From the NCBI GenBank assembly GCA_034420475.1, contig DAOULH010000101.1, positions 1 to 64,000 on the forward strand: DNA of 64,000 nt. Reading direction: 5' to 3'. Position numbers and translations under genes: made by a program. Numbering within the stretch: position 1 is the first letter of the stretch; each line of letters starts with the position of its first letter. Below the pieces are notes generated by a model. It ran no database searches, had not been told where the DNA came from, and was given only the letters and a program-made list of their open reading frames with translations. The stretch comes from Bin87 sp034420475. GTDB taxonomy: Bacteria; Chloroflexota; Dehalococcoidia; Lucifugimonadales; UBA3495. This document shows, one piece after another, positions 24,856-33,643 of this stretch.

Positions 24856-25911
24856 CTACCACTCCGAGCGGGGCGGGCGTTCCATCAGGACGGGTATGCA
24901 ATCGGCGGCGGGGAGGCCCTCGAACAGCACCTGCGACATGAGGCGGGTGATGGGCATATCGACTTCCAGGCGCTCGGCGATTTCCAGGGCGGCCACGGTG
25001 GTGTTGACGCCCTCGGCCACGGCGCCCATGTCGGCCAGGATGTCGGGGAGCTGACGACCCCGGGCCAGTTCCTCGCCGACGCGGCGGTTGCGGCTCAGCG
25101 GGCTGCTGCACGTCGCCATCACGTCGCCCAGGCCGGCCAGGCCGGCAAAGGTCATCAGTTGGGCGCCGGCGGCGATGCCCAAGCGTCCGATTTCGTTCAG
25201 GCCGCGGGTTACCAGGGCGGCCTTGGCGTTGTCACCCACGTCCATGCCGTCGGCGATGCCGGCGGCCAGAGCGATGATGTTCTTCAGCGATCCGCCCATC
25301 TCCACGCCCACCACGTCGTCGCTGGTGTAAACGCGAAAGGCCGGCGACATCAGGGCATCCTGGACGAGACGGCGCGATTCTTCTTCCGAGGCTGCCACCA
25401 CGGTCACGGCCGGTTTGCCGGCGATGACTTCGCCGGCCAGATTGGGCCCGGACAGGACAGCGAATCGCCCGGGTGGGTGACCGGGCATTTCCTGCGCCAG
25501 CACTTCACTCATGCGCAGGCCGGCGGGCAGTTCCAGTCCCTTCGTAGCGCTGAGGACCACGGCGTCCGCGGAGACGTGCGGAGCAACGCGCTGCAGGCTC
25601 TGCCGGAAACTGTCGGACGGCACGGCGACAATCGCCAGGCCGGCATCGCCCAGGGCCGACGCGGGATCATGCTCGACGGACAAGGTGTCGGGGAACGGCA
25701 CACCGGGCAGACGTCGGGCGTGCTCACCGGCGCGTCGCAGCGTTTCCGCCTCGTCGGCAGTGCGGCAGAGAAGACGCACGGGCGAGCCGCCGCGGGCCGC
25801 CAGCACGGCGAGGGTGGTGCCCCAGGTAGTGGCGCCGAGGACGGCGGTGGGGGATGGGAGTCTAAAGGGCAAGGGGGTTCTTCGAACGTTCACTACGAGC
25901 CAGATAACCAA
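24856..25911 (-). CDS. gpsA: NAD(P)H-dependent glycerol-3-phosphate dehydrogenase
   Basis: GpsA makes sn-glycerol 3-phosphate for phospholipid synthesis. The ~345-aa protein has an N-terminal Rossmann segment AVLGATTWGTTLAVLAARGG, then LSATKGLE, LSGPNLAGEV, the catalytic Lys region GVEMGGSLKNIIALAAGI, and TFAGLAGLGDVMATCSSPLSRNRR. No ATG is available: the start is TTG at 25911 or GTG at 25893. The first Rossmann Gly motif reads GATTWG instead of GxGxxG. A TATACT element lies just upstream on the minus strand, giving a very short leader. Confidence 0.93.
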   Translation of the reverse strand: MVIWLVVNVRRTPLPFRLPSPTAVLGATTWGTTLAVLAARGGSPVRLLCRTADEAETLRRAGEHARRLPGVPFPDTLSVEHDPASALGDAGLAIVAVPSDSFRQSLQRVAPHVSADAVVLSATKGLELPAGLRMSEVLAQEMPGHPPGRFAVLSGPNLAGEVIAGKPAVTVVAASEEESRRLVQDALMSPAFRVYTSDDVVGVEMGGSLKNIIALAAGIADGMDVGDNAKAALVTRGLNEIGRLGIAAGAQLMTFAGLAGLGDVMATCSSPLSRNRRVGEELARGRQLPDILADMGAVAEGVNTTVAALEIAERLEVDMPITRLMSQVLFEGLPAADCIPVLMERPPRSEW

Positions 25912-26014
25912 GGTTGACAGCGAAGTTAGTATAATGATATTCTAACAATGTCGGGTGCTCCTAGTGAGCTTGATATGGTTCGCCCAGCCTGACATCAATG
26001 ACTTACACGCCCTC

Positions 26015-26854
26015 CTACTCGGAGGGCTTTTGCTTGCGTTCTTCCCACGCAGCGCGAGACGCTTCAATCAGCGGCGAGTTGTTAGGCCATACCTTGAGGC
26101 CGTGAAGAACAGCCCCGTTAGTGCTCTGGTAAAAGCGGGGCAATATTTCCTCAAAGTAGGGATAATCCATGTTGAGGTACTTGAATGCACGATAGACGTT
26201 GTAAGCCATTTGGTCGGCAAGCTGTACACCGTTCGATAGCTCGCTGCGCGTGAAGAACGGATATTCAACGATGTTTGGAAATCTCATATTCCAATTGCCC
26301 GACCGCAGAAAGTATGCGTGCCGCATTGCAACAGCCCGGTTGAGCTGTGGACTAGTGTCATCCATTATGATCAGGGCCTGATGCCGTGGATGATACTCAT
26401 ACATATAATGCTGAATACGCTCTATCAAAAATTCGTAGGCTCTCTGATGCAGGGCTTCTTCAGTTGTGCCGGCGTACAGGTAGCGTTTGTCAATCACTGA
26501 CGCTATGATCGCGGTCTTACGTTTTACTACTTGCTCAAGATAGACATCGGTAAGCCTCTGGCGTTCATCCGGCGTTAGCGCATTCAGAAAAGGACTGGCT
26601 TTCCTTCGTCCGTCAGGGTTGCGCAGCCAGTTTGACTTGACCTCGCAACCAGCAAGGTCAAATGATCCTGCGCCGTCTCGCGTTATACGGTCGGCGAGTT
26701 CGAGTTTTAGACCAGATACTTCCCGCTCAAAGGGTCGCCACTGCCGTTCGTACATACCGACTGCAAGCAGCACGTAAATGTGGTCCTTCGGTTTTTCGGG
26801 CGTGCCGACCGAAGGGTCGCGTGAGCCGGATTCGTCCAAGTAGAAGAAATACAT
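26015..26854 (-). CDS. DUF3800 domain protein
   Basis: The 279-aa protein starts MYFFYLDESGS, the opening strand and acidic pair (D7, E8) of DUF3800, a family with a predicted RNase H-like fold often found near mobile or defence genes. Further acidic and aromatic blocks follow: ASVIDKRY, ALIIMDDTSPQLN and a late GVQLADQMAYNVYR, where LADxxA is the usual last motif. No membrane segment is seen. The DNA is less GC-rich than its neighbours, consistent with transfer. Function is not established. Confidence 0.85.
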   Translation of the reverse strand: MYFFYLDESGSRDPSVGTPEKPKDHIYVLLAVGMYERQWRPFEREVSGLKLELADRITRDGAGSFDLAGCEVKSNWLRNPDGRRKASPFLNALTPDERQRLTDVYLEQVVKRKTAIIASVIDKRYLYAGTTEEALHQRAYEFLIERIQHYMYEYHPRHQALIIMDDTSPQLNRAVAMRHAYFLRSGNWNMRFPNIVEYPFFTRSELSNGVQLADQMAYNVYRAFKYLNMDYPYFEEILPRFYQSTNGAVLHGLKVWPNNSPLIEASRAAWEERKQKPSE

Positions 26855-26955
26855 CTTGTCGCCTCTTGGGCCGGCTGCGGTTCGCCCGGCGTTACTGTGC
26901 TGACACAGCAACATCGATCAGTCGGATTAGTAGGTAGAAAACCGTTGGAGCTCGG

Positions 26956-27231
26956 TCAGGAACCTTCCTCCGTTTCCCCGGCCAGAAAACGCTCAACATC
27001 CGGCGTGCGGGGTAGCGTGAGAACACTCTCCACCTCAACACCAAACCGTTTGTACGCCTCGTCAGTACGCTTGCGCTGTTCTGCGCGCCCTTCTCTTTTC
27101 GCCCGGTTCCGCGCTTTGGGAATCAGCAATACCATTCGACCCGTCACCTCCAATACAATCGCCGCCAGCAGCGCGATGCCCGCCGCCGCGCCAAAGATAG
27201 CGGCCAGCAGATACACCTGATCTTCACGCAA
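26956..27231 (-). CDS. Small single-TM protein, unknown
   Basis: The 91-aa frame starts at TTG 27231 (GGAG 9 bp upstream) or at GTG five codons later. Residues about 7-37 form a membrane segment (LLAAIFGAAAGIALLAAIVL), followed by a basic region (KARNRAKREGRAEQRKR) and an acidic end (ERFLAGETEEGS). It is upstream of the DUF3800 gene on the same strand. The start is uncertain and no family is recognised. Confidence 0.45.
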   Translation of the reverse strand: MREDQVYLLAAIFGAAAGIALLAAIVLEVTGRMVLLIPKARNRAKREGRAEQRKRTDEAYKRFGVEVESVLTLPRTPDVERFLAGETEEGS

Positions 27232-27416
27232 GCAGTTGGCTCCATTGCAGCCGGGTCCGGTTCAGTCACCATCCCAAGACTGCGATTGCGACATAGAACA
27301 GATAGTAGGCAATCCGGTATTCTCCGACTGCTCGCCTGAACAAGGCCATCGTAACATCCTGCCAATTGAATCAGGCAGGGGCAAGCAGCCGGAGATTGCT
27401 TTGGGTAGGGAAGCGT

Positions 27417-28604
27417 CTAGTTGTCCGCGCCCTGCTTGGTGTTGAAGTGGGGCATCACGTCGCTGGCGAACCATTCCAGCTGTTCCATGGACGCCGAGGT
27501 GGGCATGCCCATGTTGGTGATGCCGATGTTGACCTCCTCCAGGCCAGGATAGCGTTCCTGGATTTCCATCAACTGCTCGGTGATGCGGTCGGGCGGGCCG
27601 ACGAGGTACTGGCCGGCGGCGACGGATTCCTCGATGGTGGGCATCTTGAGACCCTGGGGTACCGGGCGGCCGAAGGCGTTGAGGGCATCCAGCTGCTCCT
27701 GGGTCAGGCCGGAAATGAAGCCCAGAGGGCCGAACATCTTGACGCGCTCTTCCATCCACAGGCGGGCCTGGTCCATGGCTTCCTTCTCGGAGTTGGCGAT
27801 CTGCACCGAGTAACCCACGGCGAGGCCCTCGCCCAGTTCCCACTCCTTGCCGTGCTCGGCGTGGATGGCCTGCCAACGGTGGATCACCTCGTCGCTGGCG
27901 CCGCCGGTGGCCGCGCCGCCGCCGATGATGCCCTTGATGCCCCAACGGGCCATGAAGTTGATGGCCCGGTCGCTGGCCGACACCACGGGCTGCCACCACT
28001 CGACCTCGTACTTGGGCCGGGGAACCAGGGTGATCTCTTCCAGGTCGTAGCCCCGGTAGGGCACGTTGGGCGGAATGTCGTAGTGCTTGCCGTGGTGGGA
28101 GAAGCTGCGCTGGTTGAACGCCTTCCACATCACCTCGACCTGCTCCTCGAAGAGCTCGCGGTTGGCGTTCTGGTCCATGATGGGCGAACCGAAGACCTCA
28201 ACCTCGCGGGTGTGGTAGCCGCGGCCCACGCCGAAGCGCACGCGGCCGTCGGTGAGCCAGTCGGCGGTGGCGTAGTCCTCGGCCAGGCGCAGGGGGTTCC
28301 ACATGGGGTTGATGTTGAAGCCGCAGCCGAACCGGAGCTTCTCGGTGAGGTGGGCCAGGTGCACCCAGAGCATCAGCAGGTTGGGGATGCACTCGTAGCC
28401 CTCGCGCTGGAAGTGGTGCTCGGCGGCCCAGAAGGTGTCGTAGCCGAGGCGGTCCATGGCGATGGCAATCTGTTCGGCCTTCTCGATGGCGCCGCCGGCC
28501 AGTTCCTCGTCGGAGAGCCAGCGATCGTTGGCGGGGGTGCCCTGGTAGCCGGGGTTGTCCATATCGACGTTGCCGGCCCAAAGGCTGCCAAATCTGGTAA
28601 TCAT
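27417..28604 (-). CDS. LLM-class flavin-dependent oxidoreductase
   Basis: The 395-aa protein is a luciferase-like monooxygenase-fold enzyme using F420 or FMN. It has DRLGYDTFWAAEHHF with the conserved EHHF, LMLWVHLAHLTEKLRFG, a DGRVRFGVGRGY block, and a late LVGPPDRITEQLMEIQE segment, all typical of the superfamily. ATG 28604 follows AAGGAGG. The substrate cannot be read from sequence. The next gene but one upstream on the same strand is an epoxide hydrolase-like protein, hinting at catabolism of a small organic compound. Confidence 0.9.
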   Translation of the reverse strand: MITRFGSLWAGNVDMDNPGYQGTPANDRWLSDEELAGGAIEKAEQIAIAMDRLGYDTFWAAEHHFQREGYECIPNLLMLWVHLAHLTEKLRFGCGFNINPMWNPLRLAEDYATADWLTDGRVRFGVGRGYHTREVEVFGSPIMDQNANRELFEEQVEVMWKAFNQRSFSHHGKHYDIPPNVPYRGYDLEEITLVPRPKYEVEWWQPVVSASDRAINFMARWGIKGIIGGGAATGGASDEVIHRWQAIHAEHGKEWELGEGLAVGYSVQIANSEKEAMDQARLWMEERVKMFGPLGFISGLTQEQLDALNAFGRPVPQGLKMPTIEESVAAGQYLVGPPDRITEQLMEIQERYPGLEEVNIGITNMGMPTSASMEQLEWFASDVMPHFNTKQGADN

Positions 28605-28698
28605 GTAACGGGTTCCTCCTTGGTAGCTGACCGGCAAGCCGGCCTGGGTTCGAGGTTCATTGGCGGATATGGTAGCGGGTTTCGGGAGGGATGTCAGC

Positions 28699-29145
28699 CT
28701 AGTCGCCGTTGCCTTCGCCATTGTTACCGCCGGCAGTTCCTTCTGGAGGGTCGAGAGAGTCGGTCAGCGGGGCTACCGGCAGACCGTCGTCCCCGTGGCG
28801 ATGGAGAGCAAAACGAGCGATCAACCTACGATTGGCGATGATTTCGGCACGGTTGGCCTGGAAATCGAGCTTCAACTCCGCGCGCAGATCGGCCATTTCC
28901 GTTCTGACATTTGCGATGTCGCCTTTCAGCTCCGCGCGCAGATCGGCCATCTCCGTTCTGACATTCGCGATGTCGCCTTTCAGCTCCGTTTTCAACCCGG
29001 CGATGTCCCCTTGCAGTTCGAACCTCACCGAGTTCATGGCGGTTTTCAGAACCCAGACTCCAATGCCGCCGAGTCCTATCATCACCAGGACAATGGCCAC
29101 CGCGGAGCCAATGATGGTCCACTGTATGATTTGCGTATCATCCAT
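28699..29145 (-). CDS. Membrane-anchored protein with 17-residue repeat coiled coil
   Basis: The 148-aa protein begins MDDTQIIQWTIIGSAV, with a membrane helix (about 9-33). A coiled coil follows containing an exact repeat (ELKGDIANVRTEMADLRA, twice) and a shorter third copy, then RFALHRHGDDGLPVAPL and an acidic Gly/Asn-rich tail. The architecture and the RHGDDG tail recall the three tandem proteins at 18279-19436, suggesting distant kinship. It sits between the LLM oxidoreductase and the epoxide hydrolase on the same strand. Confidence 0.7.
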   Translation of the reverse strand: MDDTQIIQWTIIGSAVAIVLVMIGLGGIGVWVLKTAMNSVRFELQGDIAGLKTELKGDIANVRTEMADLRAELKGDIANVRTEMADLRAELKLDFQANRAEIIANRRLIARFALHRHGDDGLPVAPLTDSLDPPEGTAGGNNGEGNGD

Positions 29146-29156
29146 GGCTTTTCTCT

Positions 29157-30383
29157 CTACCGCAGATGCCGGAAGAACTCGCGCATGTCGTTCACCAGTT
29201 CGGCGGGCTTCTCCAGGGCAGCGAAGTGGCCGCCGCTGTCCATCTCGGTCCAGCGCTGCACGTTGTAGGTGCGCTCGGCCCAGGAACGCGGCGGCGTGGA
29301 CAGTTCCTTGGGGAAGACGGCGATGGCGCAGGGAACGCCGATCTGGTCGTCGGGGCCGAAGTACCAGGGGGTGCGGCTGTTCTCGTAGTACAGGCGGGTG
29401 CTGGAGTTGATGGTCTGGGTGACCCAGTAGATCATCACGGTGGTGAGCAGGTCGTCCTTGGTGTACACGCTCTCCACGTCGCCGTTGCAGTCGCTCCAGG
29501 TGCGGTACTTCTCCACGATCCAGGCGCAGAGGCCGACGGGGGAGTCGTTGAGCCCGTAGGCCAGAGTCTGGGGCTTGGTGCCCTGGATGTGGGCATAGCC
29601 GCCCTCGGCCGCCTGCCACGAGACCCGCTGGTCGATCATGGCCAGCTCATCGTCGGACAGAGTGGCGGCGAAGTCGCGGCGGTAGCCTCCCTGGGGCGTG
29701 CCGATGACCTGCTCCAGGCGCTCCCGCATACTCAAGCCCTCAAGGCTGGCGCCCTGGTAGGGTATGGCCTGGGTCACGGAGGTAGTGTGGATGCCCAGCA
29801 CGTGATTGGCGTGGTGGAAGCCCAGGCGCGCGGTCACGCCGGCGCCCCAGTCGCCACCCTGGGCGGCGTAGCGCTGGTAGCCAAGCTCGTCGGCCATGAG
29901 GATGTCCCACAGCTCGGCGATGCGGCGGGTGTTCACACCGCGCTCCCGGGTCTGGGCGCTGAAACCGTAGCCGGGCATGGAAGGGACAACAACATCGAAG
30001 GAGTCGGCCGGGTCGCCGCCGTGGCTGGCCGGGTCGGTGAGCAACGGGATGATCTTGTGCATCTCGTAGATGGAGCCGGGCCAGCCGTGGGTGACGATGA
30101 TGGGCATGGGGTTGGGGCCCTTGCCCTTCTCGTGGATGAAGTGGATGCCCTGGCCCTCGATGGTGGTGTAGAAGTTGGCAAAGGCGTTGAGACCGGCCTC
30201 GGCCTTGCGCCAGTCGAAGCCGTCTTGCCAGTAGGCCACCAGTTCCTTGATGTAGTCCAGGTTGGAACCGTAGTCCCATTCGGCGCCGGGAATCTCGTCG
30301 GGCCAACGCGCGTGGTTCAGCCGGTGCCGGAGGTCTTCCAGCACGTCGTCGGGCACGTTGATGGTGTAGGGCTGTACCGCCAT
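29157..30383 (-). CDS. Epoxide hydrolase (EHN + alpha/beta hydrolase)
   Basis: The 408-aa protein has an N-terminal epoxide hydrolase domain (YTINVPDDVLEDLRHRLNHA) that wraps the catalytic fold. The alpha/beta hydrolase core follows, with the oxyanion motif HGWPGS, the nucleophile elbow QGGDWGA (Asp), and a C-terminal GGHFAALE His. This matches microsomal/juvenile-hormone-type epoxide hydrolases. ATG 30383 follows CGGAGG. It is probably cytosolic. The physiological epoxide is unknown. Confidence 0.9.
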   Translation of the reverse strand: MAVQPYTINVPDDVLEDLRHRLNHARWPDEIPGAEWDYGSNLDYIKELVAYWQDGFDWRKAEAGLNAFANFYTTIEGQGIHFIHEKGKGPNPMPIIVTHGWPGSIYEMHKIIPLLTDPASHGGDPADSFDVVVPSMPGYGFSAQTRERGVNTRRIAELWDILMADELGYQRYAAQGGDWGAGVTARLGFHHANHVLGIHTTSVTQAIPYQGASLEGLSMRERLEQVIGTPQGGYRRDFAATLSDDELAMIDQRVSWQAAEGGYAHIQGTKPQTLAYGLNDSPVGLCAWIVEKYRTWSDCNGDVESVYTKDDLLTTVMIYWVTQTINSSTRLYYENSRTPWYFGPDDQIGVPCAIAVFPKELSTPPRSWAERTYNVQRWTEMDSGGHFAALEKPAELVNDMREFFRHLR

Positions 30384-30542
30384 GGTTGAACCTCCGGGGA
30401 GTAACTTGGGTTGAATGCAGTAGAGATTGCCGCCACAGGCGACCATCGCCGGCAGTTTAGCATAGGGCGTCGGGGCGGGCCGGATTGCGCGTTTGTTGGC
30501 CGGTTTTGCCAGGTGGTAAGATGGGAGGGAGGAGGCAGGAAA

Positions 30543-30872
30543 ATGGCTACGCCCACTACACCACGCGAGGAAATTAGAGTCGTAGGTACACCGTCCGGCG
30601 AACCTGCGGTGTCCTACACACCTTCTGATGACTGGCTGGGAACTGCCAGTTTCATCCTTGCCGGCATCGCCGTAACCGGCCTGCTGATAGTTATTTTCGG
30701 CGTGTTCTTGACTCCCAGCGCCATGGCTATTCTGATTGGCGCCAGCATCGTGACCCTGACGGGAATCGGCTGGACAATCGTAGCCGCGATAATGCTGATC
30801 AGCACAATCAAGCGGTGGCTCAATGATTCCGGTAAAGTGAATACAACAGCACCGCCAACCAGGCCAGAATAA
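30543..30872 (+). CDS. Small two-TM membrane protein
   Basis: The 109-aa protein starts behind AGGAGG. A soluble Thr/Pro-rich N-terminus of about 33 residues is followed by two membrane helices (about 37-58 and 62-88) and a short basic-to-Pro tail. Its 3' end overlaps the convergent gene at 30820-31086 by 53 bp. No family recognised. Confidence 0.6.
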   Translation: MATPTTPREEIRVVGTPSGEPAVSYTPSDDWLGTASFILAGIAVTGLLIVIFGVFLTPSAMAILIGASIVTLTGIGWTIVAAIMLISTIKRWLNDSGKVNTTAPPTRPE

Positions 30873-31086
30873 CCATAATCGCGACCACTCCAAACACTAT
30901 CATCTTGATGTCAAGCACGATGGCCAGGGAAGCGGTCACCGCTGTCTCCGGTACGCCTCCCCGCAACCGCCAGGCTATAGGCGCGCATACCATGACGGCC
31001 AGAACCACGCTGAGTATCCCGAAAACGCCAACGCGACGCTGACCAACTGGCAGCTCTCTAATCAGCTCAGGAATCAGCCCCACCAA
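30820..31086 (-). CDS. Small two-TM membrane protein
   Basis: The 88-aa frame begins at TTG 31086 or the adjacent GTG. It has two membrane helices (about 20-37 and 56-84) and ends LLYSLYRNH. It follows hemW by 27 bp on the same strand. The non-ATG start and weak ribosome site make it less certain than its partner at 30543-30872, with which it overlaps tail to tail. Confidence 0.45.
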   Translation of the reverse strand: MVGLIPELIRELPVGQRRVGVFGILSVVLAVMVCAPIAWRLRGGVPETAVTASLAIVLDIKMIVFGVVAIMVILAWLAVLLYSLYRNH

Positions 31087-31113
31087 TTTTGAGATTGCAT
31101 CCCACGTGGCGGG

Positions 31114-32394
31114 TTACTCTGCCAGAAAGCGCGTGAACACCTGGTTCGCCACCAGGTAGGCCTCCTCCGCCAGACGCAGCCGGCTATCCCCGTCCCACAC
31201 CAGCAGCCCGTCCGCAGTTAGCTCGGCCAGTTCCCGCCGGTAGCGGGCGGACAGGTCGATCCCAACGCGCGCCGATGCGGCGGCGATGTCCATGCCGTCC
31301 AGCAGGCGCAGGCCCAGGAACATGGTCTCGGCGGCGGTGGTCGCCGCGTCGGATACCTCCGAGCCGGCAACTGTCGGGACGGCCGCTATCCTGTCAGCCG
31401 TCACCGCCGGCCACACGCCAGCCTCAACCGCTCCATCAGCCCACTCCCGGGCCAGGCGCGCGTACTCGCGGGGCGAGCGCACGGTCCAGAACCGGCAGGC
31501 GGATCCCGCCTCTCCGACGCGCAGGGACGAGTGGGCGCCCGGGCCGACGCCCACCCACTGCAGGTTGCGCCAGTAGGCCAGGTTGTGCTCCGACTCCAGG
31601 CCGGGGAGCGTCCAGTTGCTGATCTCGTAGTGGTGGTATCCGGCGGCGGTCAGGGCGACGCGGGCGTGGTCGTACATATCGGCGGCAAGGTCCGGGTCCG
31701 GTTCGGGCAGGCGACCCTGCTGCACCCAGCGCCGCAGGGGAGTGCCCTCTTCCAGCGTCAGCGAGTAGAGGGACAGGTGCTCCGGCGCCAGCGCGACCAC
31801 CTGCGCCACGGTATCCCGCCACTGGTCCAGTGACTGTTGCGGCAGGCCGTACATCAGGTCCAGGTTGACGTTGTCGAAGCCGGCGCGACGGCAGCGCTCC
31901 AACGCCTGAGCAGCCTCGTCGGCGTCGTGGCGGCGGCCCAGCATGGACAGCAGACCGTTGTCCATGCTCTGGACGCCGATGCTCACCCGGTTGACGCCGG
32001 CGGCGCGGAGTTCGGCGCATTTCTCGGGAGACAGGTCGTTGGGGTTGCACTCGGCGGTCATCTCCGCGTCGGCGCGGACTCCGTAGTTGCGGGCGATGGC
32101 ATCCAGGATGCGGGCCACCTCACCGTCGGGCAGGTAGGACGGGGTGCCGCCGCCGAGGAAGACGGTGTTAACGGTTGGCCGGCCGAGGACGACGGACCAC
32201 GCCGTTATCTCCTGGATGACGGCGGTCAGGAAGTCGTCGAACTGGGACTCGATGCCCTGGTAGGTGTTGAAATCGCAGTACGGGCACTTGCTGAGGCAGA
32301 AGGGCACGTGGACGTACAGCGAGATGCCCTCGTCCAGGATGCCCTCGTCCAAGGTGAAAGCGTGATGGTCATGGGATGGCGCGGATTGAAACAT
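31114..32394 (-). CDS. hemW: HemW-like radical SAM protein (coproporphyrinogen III oxidase family)
   Basis: The 426-aa protein has the radical SAM cluster motif CLSKCPYC (C33, C37, C40) in the HemN/HemW context YVHVPFCLSKCPYCDF, then FLGGGTPS, AECNPNDL, RVSIGVQS and NLDLMYGLP. HemW proteins are heme chaperones rather than true oxidases, and this one lacks the long N-terminal extension of HemN, favouring HemW. The ATG at 32394 is chosen; ATG or alternative starts up to 32448 exist, but the upstream part overlaps a palindromic repeat. It is on the minus strand with no obvious partner. Confidence 0.88.
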   Translation of the reverse strand: MFQSAPSHDHHAFTLDEGILDEGISLYVHVPFCLSKCPYCDFNTYQGIESQFDDFLTAVIQEITAWSVVLGRPTVNTVFLGGGTPSYLPDGEVARILDAIARNYGVRADAEMTAECNPNDLSPEKCAELRAAGVNRVSIGVQSMDNGLLSMLGRRHDADEAAQALERCRRAGFDNVNLDLMYGLPQQSLDQWRDTVAQVVALAPEHLSLYSLTLEEGTPLRRWVQQGRLPEPDPDLAADMYDHARVALTAAGYHHYEISNWTLPGLESEHNLAYWRNLQWVGVGPGAHSSLRVGEAGSACRFWTVRSPREYARLAREWADGAVEAGVWPAVTADRIAAVPTVAGSEVSDAATTAAETMFLGLRLLDGMDIAAASARVGIDLSARYRRELAELTADGLLVWDGDSRLRLAEEAYLVANQVFTRFLAE

Positions 32395-32430
32395 AACGCA
32401 TCCTGAACGCTGGGGAGGCATGACTAAAAC

Positions 32431-32458
32431 GTAGGGGCGAATGATCATTCGCCCCTAC
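32431..32458. repeat. Perfect 28-bp palindrome
   Basis: GTAGGGGCGAATGA followed directly by its exact complement TCATTCGCCCCTAC. It lies between the DUF1232 gene and hemW. Similar GGGGCGG-type inverted repeats occur at 56179-56213 and 59923-59948. It is probably an interspersed REP-like element; it could also act as a bidirectional terminator. Confidence 0.85.
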
Positions 32459-32491
32459 CACGGAGTCAATATCGTTGGATCCTGGGGATGG

Positions 32492-32878
32492 TCAACCGCC
32501 GCGCTGGTCGTCCGCGTCGTCGGTGGGGCGGGCCTGCCCATCCACCACGCTGTCGGGGTCACGGTCTTCGGGGCGGGGAGGCGGCGGATCGCCCATGTGC
32601 TCGCGCACGACGGCCCGGGGGCACAGGTTCCAGAATAGCCAGACCGCCAGCCCCAGGATGATGAGGTCATCATACCGGCCCAGGCCGTAGGGGATGCGAT
32701 CCCGCACCAGGTCCACCGGGAAGATGGCGTAAATCACCGCCAGCGGGATCAGCAGCTTGAGCAGCAGGTTGACGCGGGAATCCCGATGCAGGCGGTACAG
32801 CGCGCGCACGAACTTGACGATGCGCGGCCCCAGCTGGGGGCCGAACATAAGCAGAATGGGCCAGAGGAAGCGGAGCAT
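32492..32878 (-). CDS. DUF1232 / YkvA-family membrane protein
   Basis: The 128-aa protein has the DUF1232 core: LLLKLLIPLAVIYAIFPVDL, then IPYGLGRYDDLIILGLAVWLF, with the conserved Pro-x-Asp-Leu and the DDL motif between two membrane helices. A Pro/Asp-rich cytosolic tail follows. ATG 32878 is preferred because the upstream frame is Trp/Arg-rich and unlike the family. Function is unknown. Confidence 0.8.
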   Translation of the reverse strand: MLRFLWPILLMFGPQLGPRIVKFVRALYRLHRDSRVNLLLKLLIPLAVIYAIFPVDLVRDRIPYGLGRYDDLIILGLAVWLFWNLCPRAVVREHMGDPPPPRPEDRDPDSVVDGQARPTDDADDQRGG

Positions 32879-33482
32879 AACAACGTCACCTACGTAATGC
32901 CATCGTAGCATACAAAAGTAGCCCTGGCGGACTTTACAGCGTGTCGCCGTATCCCAGGCGTCCTCGTTCTGACGGTTCCAGCCTTTCGTTGGTTGGGTCC
33001 GCCACCAGCACAAAATCTGCATGGTGGTGGCCCCGATAATTGCGACTGCCCTGCGATGTTAGCACATTAAGCGCCGCCGTCAGTCCTACAGGATGGTGGC
33101 TACGGCGGTTGATGGTTAGACAGGCTCGCCATGAGCGGATAGGGAAGACTCGGCAATCGTCTTGGATCGTCCCTGCGGGGATTTTTGGGTGAGTGCCCGG
33201 CGAGGCAAGGACTCCCGCTCTTTCCACCGCTTGACACCGCGCACAATCAGGGCGCATATTGACACTGCGACAGACGCGGGATGTTCCCGCACCCGGCGTG
33301 GCCGGTTTCAGATGGGGCCTCGTGTCCCTCTTGCCCGGCTTACGCCGTCGGGATGTCCGCGTCTGTCGCAAGCGCCCATCCGAGACGCAAGGGGGACTTC
33401 ACATTGCACAGCGGGCACAGGATGTCACCAACCGTTGGCCATCCGCTCAACTGCCCGTCAATACTACCTCCGCATATGATCA
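32879..33482. other. 600-bp stretch without a recognised gene
   Basis: Frames here are short or have compositional features of shadows, and none has a good ribosome site or a recognisable motif. A GACAGACGCGGGATG...CATCCGAGACGC-like partial inverted repeat is visible around 33260-33395. I see no tRNA or known riboswitch in this part. Confidence 0.5.
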
Positions 33483-33635
33483 CAACGCCCTGCAGTTGGA
33501 ACCAGCAGGGCGTTGCGCCTGATTCACCTGACGAAAGCAGGAGAACCCGGGCTGATGAAGCAAGCGGAATTGTAGCCGCTTGAGCCTGTGGGTTTCAACA
33601 TTACTCCTTTCGCCCGGGTGCATGGCGAAAGGAGT
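33483..33635 (+). promoter_or_regulatory. Structured RNA leader with an occluded ribosome site
   Basis: Two perfect hairpins bracket this leader. CAACGCCCTGC (33483-33493) pairs with GCAGGGCGTTG (33505-33515). ACTCCTTTCGCC (33603-33614) pairs with GGCGAAAGGAGT (33624-33635), followed by TTTCT. The second stem contains the only ribosome site (AAAGGAG) of the gene starting at 33644, so translation is blocked when it folds. Between them lies a conserved-looking segment (CAGGAGAACCC..GGGCTGATG and AAGCGG..CCGCTT) that could be a sensor. It faintly recalls one half of ydaO-type leaders but does not match well enough to call. Confidence 0.55.
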
Positions 33636-33643
33636 TTTCTGTC

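Noticed and set aside
32934..33371. A 145-codon minus-strand frame in the large intergenic stretch
   Set aside because: The composition is random-like and Arg/Ser-rich, and no start signal or family motif was found. Treated as non-coding.
33483..33635. Naming the leader a c-di-AMP (ydaO) riboswitch
   Set aside because: Only one block (GGAGAACCC..GGGCTGATG) resembles the consensus. The second symmetric half is missing, so it was reported as an unnamed structured leader.
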